A DNA stretch of 43,533 nt, taken from an uncultured Eubacteriales bacterium. GTDB lineage: Bacteria; Bacillota; Clostridia; Christensenellales; CAG-138. A program made the position numbers and the translations under genes. The stretch lies in contig CADAGD010000010.1 of assembly GCA_902787375.1 (NCBI GenBank), forward strand, positions 1-43,533, in the 5' to 3' direction. The notes beneath the pieces are model-generated. The model was not told the origin of the DNA. It ran no database searches and saw nothing but the letters and a program-made list of their open reading frames with translations. Of this stretch, positions 41,317 to 43,533 are shown piece after piece (the stretch's first letter is position 1; each line of letters starts with the position of its first letter).

Positions 41317-41378
41317 AACGGGCTTAAAAAAGAATTCAAACACGATCCAAACAGTGGAATATATATTCCGCCTTTGCA

Positions 41379-41407
41379 TTGAAGGAACGCGAAACTTCTG
41401 TTATAAT
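41379..41407 (+). promoter_or_regulatory. Promoter of prs
   Basis: TTGAAG (41379-41384) and TATAAT (41402-41407) have a 17-base spacer. The start would be near 41414, which favours the ATG at 41479 over the GTG at 41425. Confidence 0.78.
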
Positions 41408-41478
41408 GATGAAAGTGGTCCCGTGTGACAAATTTCAAGCGCGGCTTCACAAATCTTAATAAGGCTGGTATTCATTTC

Positions 41479-42477
41479 ATGAGTGACATCAGGATTTTCG
41501 CGGGCGAGTCATCAAGACCGTTTGCCGAGCGCATGTGTTCGTATCTGGGACTTTCATTGGGCAAGTCATTCTCCAAGCGTTTCGGGGACGGCAACACCTA
41601 TGTTCGTTTTGACGAATCCGCCCGAAATGAGGACGTTTATATCGTACAGGCTATTGGCAGGGACCCCAACAACGAGTTCATGGAGCTGCTTTTCTGGGTT
41701 GACGCCTTCAGGCGTTCAAGCGCAAACTCCATCACCGTCATAATCCCCTACTACGGTTATGCCAAGGCTGACAAGAAGGACGAGCCTCGCGTGTCCATAC
41801 GCGGCCGCGTCTGCGCCGACTGTCTTGAAACTGAGGGCATCGACCGTGTTATCACAATGGATCTTCACGCTCCCCAGGTACAGGGCTTCTTCAAGGTTCC
41901 CGTGGATCATCTCTATGCGCGTCCGCTTCTTTGCGCGTACGCTCAGAGGGCGGGGCTTGTCACCGAGGACGCCGTTGTCGTATCCCCTGACGCGGGCTTT
42001 GCCAAGAACGCCCGTCTTTTCGCGGACAGGCTTGGTCTGAGCCTTGCCATATGCAACAAGGTTCGCTACGGCCATGACGAGAAGGCGAAGGTAATGGAGA
42101 TAATCGGCGACGTAAAGGGCAAGCGTTGTCTTGTCGTTGACGACTTCACCACAAGCGGCGGCACGATAGTCGATGTTGCCCACAATCTGCTGGACAAGGG
42201 CGCGAGCAGCGTTCATGCCTTCCTCTCCCACGCGATAGTCAACGAGGCGGCTGTCCGCAAGATAGAGGAAAGCCCCCTTACGGAGCTGATCGTTACCGAT
42301 ACCGTCAACTGCCCCGACATTGCCAAGTATTCGACCAAGATGAAGGTCATATCCGCGGCTCCTCTCTTTGCCGAGGCGGTCAAGACAATTCATGAGCGCA
42401 AGCCCATGGCGGATATGTTCGCAAATCTGCCCGATCCCCTCATCTATTCGAGCCTTTCAAATCTGCTCAAGATGTGA
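41479..42477 (+). CDS. prs: Ribose-phosphate pyrophosphokinase (PRPP synthase)
   Basis: The 332-residue protein starts MSDIRIFAGESSRPFAERM at ATG 41479. The frame opens at GTG 41425, but that is only about 11 bases after the predicted transcript start. It has the PRPP synthase order: IIPYYGYAKADKKDEPR (flexible-loop and ATP region, near 95), ITMDLHAPQVQGFF near 128, DAGFAKNA near 172 and the PRPP-binding VVDDFTTSGGTI near 218. It makes PRPP from ribose 5-phosphate and ATP for nucleotides, histidine and tryptophan. The sequence is more divergent than the common class I enzymes (RNEDVYIVQAIGRDPNNEFME), but the key motifs are intact. Transcribed alone. Confidence 0.93.
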   Translation: MSDIRIFAGESSRPFAERMCSYLGLSLGKSFSKRFGDGNTYVRFDESARNEDVYIVQAIGRDPNNEFMELLFWVDAFRRSSANSITVIIPYYGYAKADKKDEPRVSIRGRVCADCLETEGIDRVITMDLHAPQVQGFFKVPVDHLYARPLLCAYAQRAGLVTEDAVVVSPDAGFAKNARLFADRLGLSLAICNKVRYGHDEKAKVMEIIGDVKGKRCLVVDDFTTSGGTIVDVAHNLLDKGASSVHAFLSHAIVNEAAVRKIEESPLTELIVTDTVNCPDIAKYSTKMKVISAAPLFAEAVKTIHERKPMADMFANLPDPLIYSSLSNLLKM

Positions 42478-42509
42478 TCGGACTCAAAACACAATAAACA
42501 GTTAAGCCT

Positions 42510-42542
42510 ACGAGCATGGTTCATGTGGATCATGCTCGTTTC
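42510..42542 (+). terminator. Probable terminator of prs
   Basis: ACGAGCATG (42510-42518) pairs with CATGCTCGT (42531-42539), followed by TTT only. It lies 33 bases after the prs stop. Confidence 0.65.
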
Positions 42543-42639
42543 AGTCTGTCAAAAAAGCTCCCAAGGAACTGCGTGGCGGCAGTTGCTGCCCCTTCAATCG
42601 CTCGCGGCGGGACATGTAAAATATATTTATAATTGAGGC

Positions 42640-42668
42640 TTGTGTTTTATGACGGGCTATGTTATAAT
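42640..42668 (+). promoter_or_regulatory. Promoter upstream of the GNAT acetyltransferase leader
   Basis: TTGTGT (42640-42645) and TATAAT (42663-42668) have a 17-base spacer. The start near 42675 is about 209 bases before the acetyltransferase ATG. The preceding stretch 42543-42639 shows no gene. Confidence 0.75.
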
Positions 42669-42707
42669 GAAATTGCCTAAAACTAAAGAAAGCGAGGTAA
42701 AACATCA

Positions 42708-42773
42708 ATGGGCATAATTACAATCGAAACCTTAATCGAATACAGCATGATGACCTCGGCTTTTTTGGATTGA
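42708..42773 (+). CDS. 21-codon leader ORF upstream of GNAT gene
   Basis: ATG at 42708 follows GCGAGGT by about ten bases and opens MGIITIETLIEYSMMTSAFLD with a TGA stop. The CGAGGT of its ribosome site is complementary to ACCTCG near the ORF end (42753-42758). It lies between a strong promoter and an intrinsic terminator ahead of the acetyltransferase, the place for a regulatory leader peptide. Confidence 0.45.
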   Translation: MGIITIETLIEYSMMTSAFLD

Positions 42774-42801
42774 TCATATCACGATACACATCCGATTATT
42801 T

Positions 42802-42829
42802 AACCGTGGCCTGACGTCACGGTTTTTTT
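42802..42829 (+). terminator. Intrinsic terminator or attenuator in the GNAT leader
   Basis: AACCGTG (42802-42808) pairs perfectly with CACGGTT (42818-42824), followed by TTTTT. It ends about 54 bases before the acetyltransferase ATG, so read-through is required for expression unless a second promoter exists; none is evident. Confidence 0.85.
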
Positions 42830-42883
42830 GTACCTTTCGGCAGACACTTCATGCTGTAACAATAATATAGGAGAAAATTGAAA

Positions 42884-43390
42884 ATGGACAACATTCACTT
42901 GGAGAGAGTCACCTATCTCAACTGGCACGATATTGAGAAGCTGCGCGTGACCGGGGAGCAGGAATGCTTTCTGCCGAGCAACATGGAAAGCCTTGCCTAT
43001 GCCGGCATCGTGCGCGAAGCGGGCTTCCACGTTTTCACATTCGGCATTTACATGGGAGAAAAGCCCATCGGATTTGCGATGATAGGCTATGACATCCCTT
43101 ACGACCCGGACGACGATCTTAACGAGGTCTACCGATTCACAAGGAGCAGTTATTTTATCTGGCGTTTCATGATAGACAAGCGCTATCAGGGCAGGGGCTG
43201 CGGAAGGGAAGCAATGAGGCTCATACTCGATTTCATCAAGACCGCCCCATGCCGAAAGTCGGAATATGCTTGGCTCTGTTACGATTCGGAAAACACCGTC
43301 GCAAGGAAGCTGTATGCTTCGTTCGGCTTCGAGGAAGTCACAGAGGCAGGCGACGTGGACGATGAAATACTTGCCGTACTGAAGCTGTAA
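42884..43390 (+). CDS. GNAT family N-acetyltransferase (spermidine/spermine acetyltransferase BltD-like)
   Basis: The 168-residue protein starts at ATG 42884 (AGGAG ten bases upstream; a TTG at 42878 is the alternative). It has the GNAT acetyl-CoA loop Y101-Q-G-R-G-C-G107, the preceding strand FIWRFMIDKR and the C-terminal SENTVARKLYASFGFEEV helix-strand typical of GNATs. The segment YAWLCYDSENTVARKLY resembles the Bacillus BltD/PaiA polyamine acetyltransferases as I recall them. It would transfer acetyl groups to an amine, possibly a polyamine or antibiotic. Expression appears to depend on antitermination in the leader. The serine-hydrolase-like gene starts 50 bases downstream. Confidence 0.87.
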   Translation: MDNIHLERVTYLNWHDIEKLRVTGEQECFLPSNMESLAYAGIVREAGFHVFTFGIYMGEKPIGFAMIGYDIPYDPDDDLNEVYRFTRSSYFIWRFMIDKRYQGRGCGREAMRLILDFIKTAPCRKSEYAWLCYDSENTVARKLYASFGFEEVTEAGDVDDEILAVLKL

Positions 43391-43440
43391 AGCGACATAC
43401 GGCAAAACAGATTTTCACAAACATAAAAAGGAGGACAATT

Positions 43441-43533
43441 ATGAATAAACATACAATGATGGAAAAGAATGCGAGAGAGTCGTTTGAAAAAGGCGGCTTT
43501 AACGGAGCATGGCTCTACGCCGAAAACGGCGAG
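43441..43533 (+). CDS. N-terminal fragment, serine hydrolase/beta-lactamase-like, cut by window edge
   Basis: An AAGGAGG site is followed by ATG 43441 and 31 open codons to the window end. The visible part has an acidic/basic helix, then FNGAWLYAENGE, which resembles the first strand of class C beta-lactamase/serine hydrolase proteins. The catalytic SxxK motif would lie beyond the edge, so the call is tentative. It lies 50 bases after the acetyltransferase stop and is probably co-transcribed. Confidence 0.45.
   Translation, partial: MNKHTMMEKNARESFEKGGFNGAWLYAENGE

Noticed and set aside
41068-41450. Two minus-strand ORFs of about 100 residues between rpsL and prs
   Set aside because: They overlap the str and prs promoters, have no ribosome site and low-complexity, unrecognisable products.

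Overview
The window looks like chromosomal DNA of a low-to-mid GC Firmicute of class Clostridia, probably a gut-type member of the Eubacteriales. The evidence is AGGAGG-type ribosome binding sites, near-consensus TTGACA/TATAAT promoters with 17-base spacers, a BlaI/BlaR1-type pair, a Gram-positive SOS box, KamB/KamC-like proteins, ThyX, a 2[4Fe-4S] ferredoxin, and short hairpin repeats of a kind common in Oscillospiraceae-like genomes. Core genes (rpsB-tsf, ysxC, cysS, the rpsL-rpsG-fusA-tuf block, HU, prs) alternate with transport, lipid, peptidase and hypothetical genes. I saw no rRNA, tRNA, phage or insertion-sequence transposase gene.

Layout, 1-13.4 kb. A truncated BlaR1-like M56 protease gene and its BlaI-like repressor run leftward, divergent from rpsB-tsf. 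A HAD phosphatase, a damaged-looking P-loop gene, and a zinc-ribbon plus metallophosphoesterase pair follow. ysxC has its own promoter. A five-gene leftward operon (13227 to 7233) encodes KamB-like and KamC-like proteins, CysS, a signal-peptide membrane protein and a PTS-IIC-family membrane protein, with a clear promoter and terminator.

13.4-26.9 kb. A dCMP deaminase and ThyX form a two-gene dTMP module. TrmH-family methyltransferase, Na/Pi cotransporter and MATE genes run leftward. A CRISPR array (9 identical 28-bp repeats, 8 spacers, no cas genes in the window) has a strong leftward promoter in its AT-rich leader, and an isolated perfect SOS (LexA) box lies just beyond the leader. Then come a Cthe_2159-like secreted beta-helix protein, a small lipoprotein, an S9 peptidase, a second MATE transporter and an ABC-F protein.

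26.9-35.7 kb. Two tandem copies of a roughly 165-bp multi-hairpin element precede a leftward gene block: SAM methyltransferase, two secreted or membrane unknowns, an SDR and a serine-palmitoyltransferase-like enzyme. The last two are translationally coupled and could make a sphingoid-type lipid. Rightward are asparaginase, a YabN/MazG-type pyrophosphohydrolase and an XRE regulator with an inverted repeat in its leader.

35.7-43.5 kb. Ferredoxin, HU and the str operon run leftward (tuf appears to have an extra promoter). Divergently, prs is followed by a GNAT acetyltransferase whose leader holds a promoter, a 21-codon ORF and an intrinsic terminator, an attenuator-like arrangement. A serine-hydrolase-like gene is cut by the right edge. 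All functional calls come from reading motifs and recalled family features; no database search was run.
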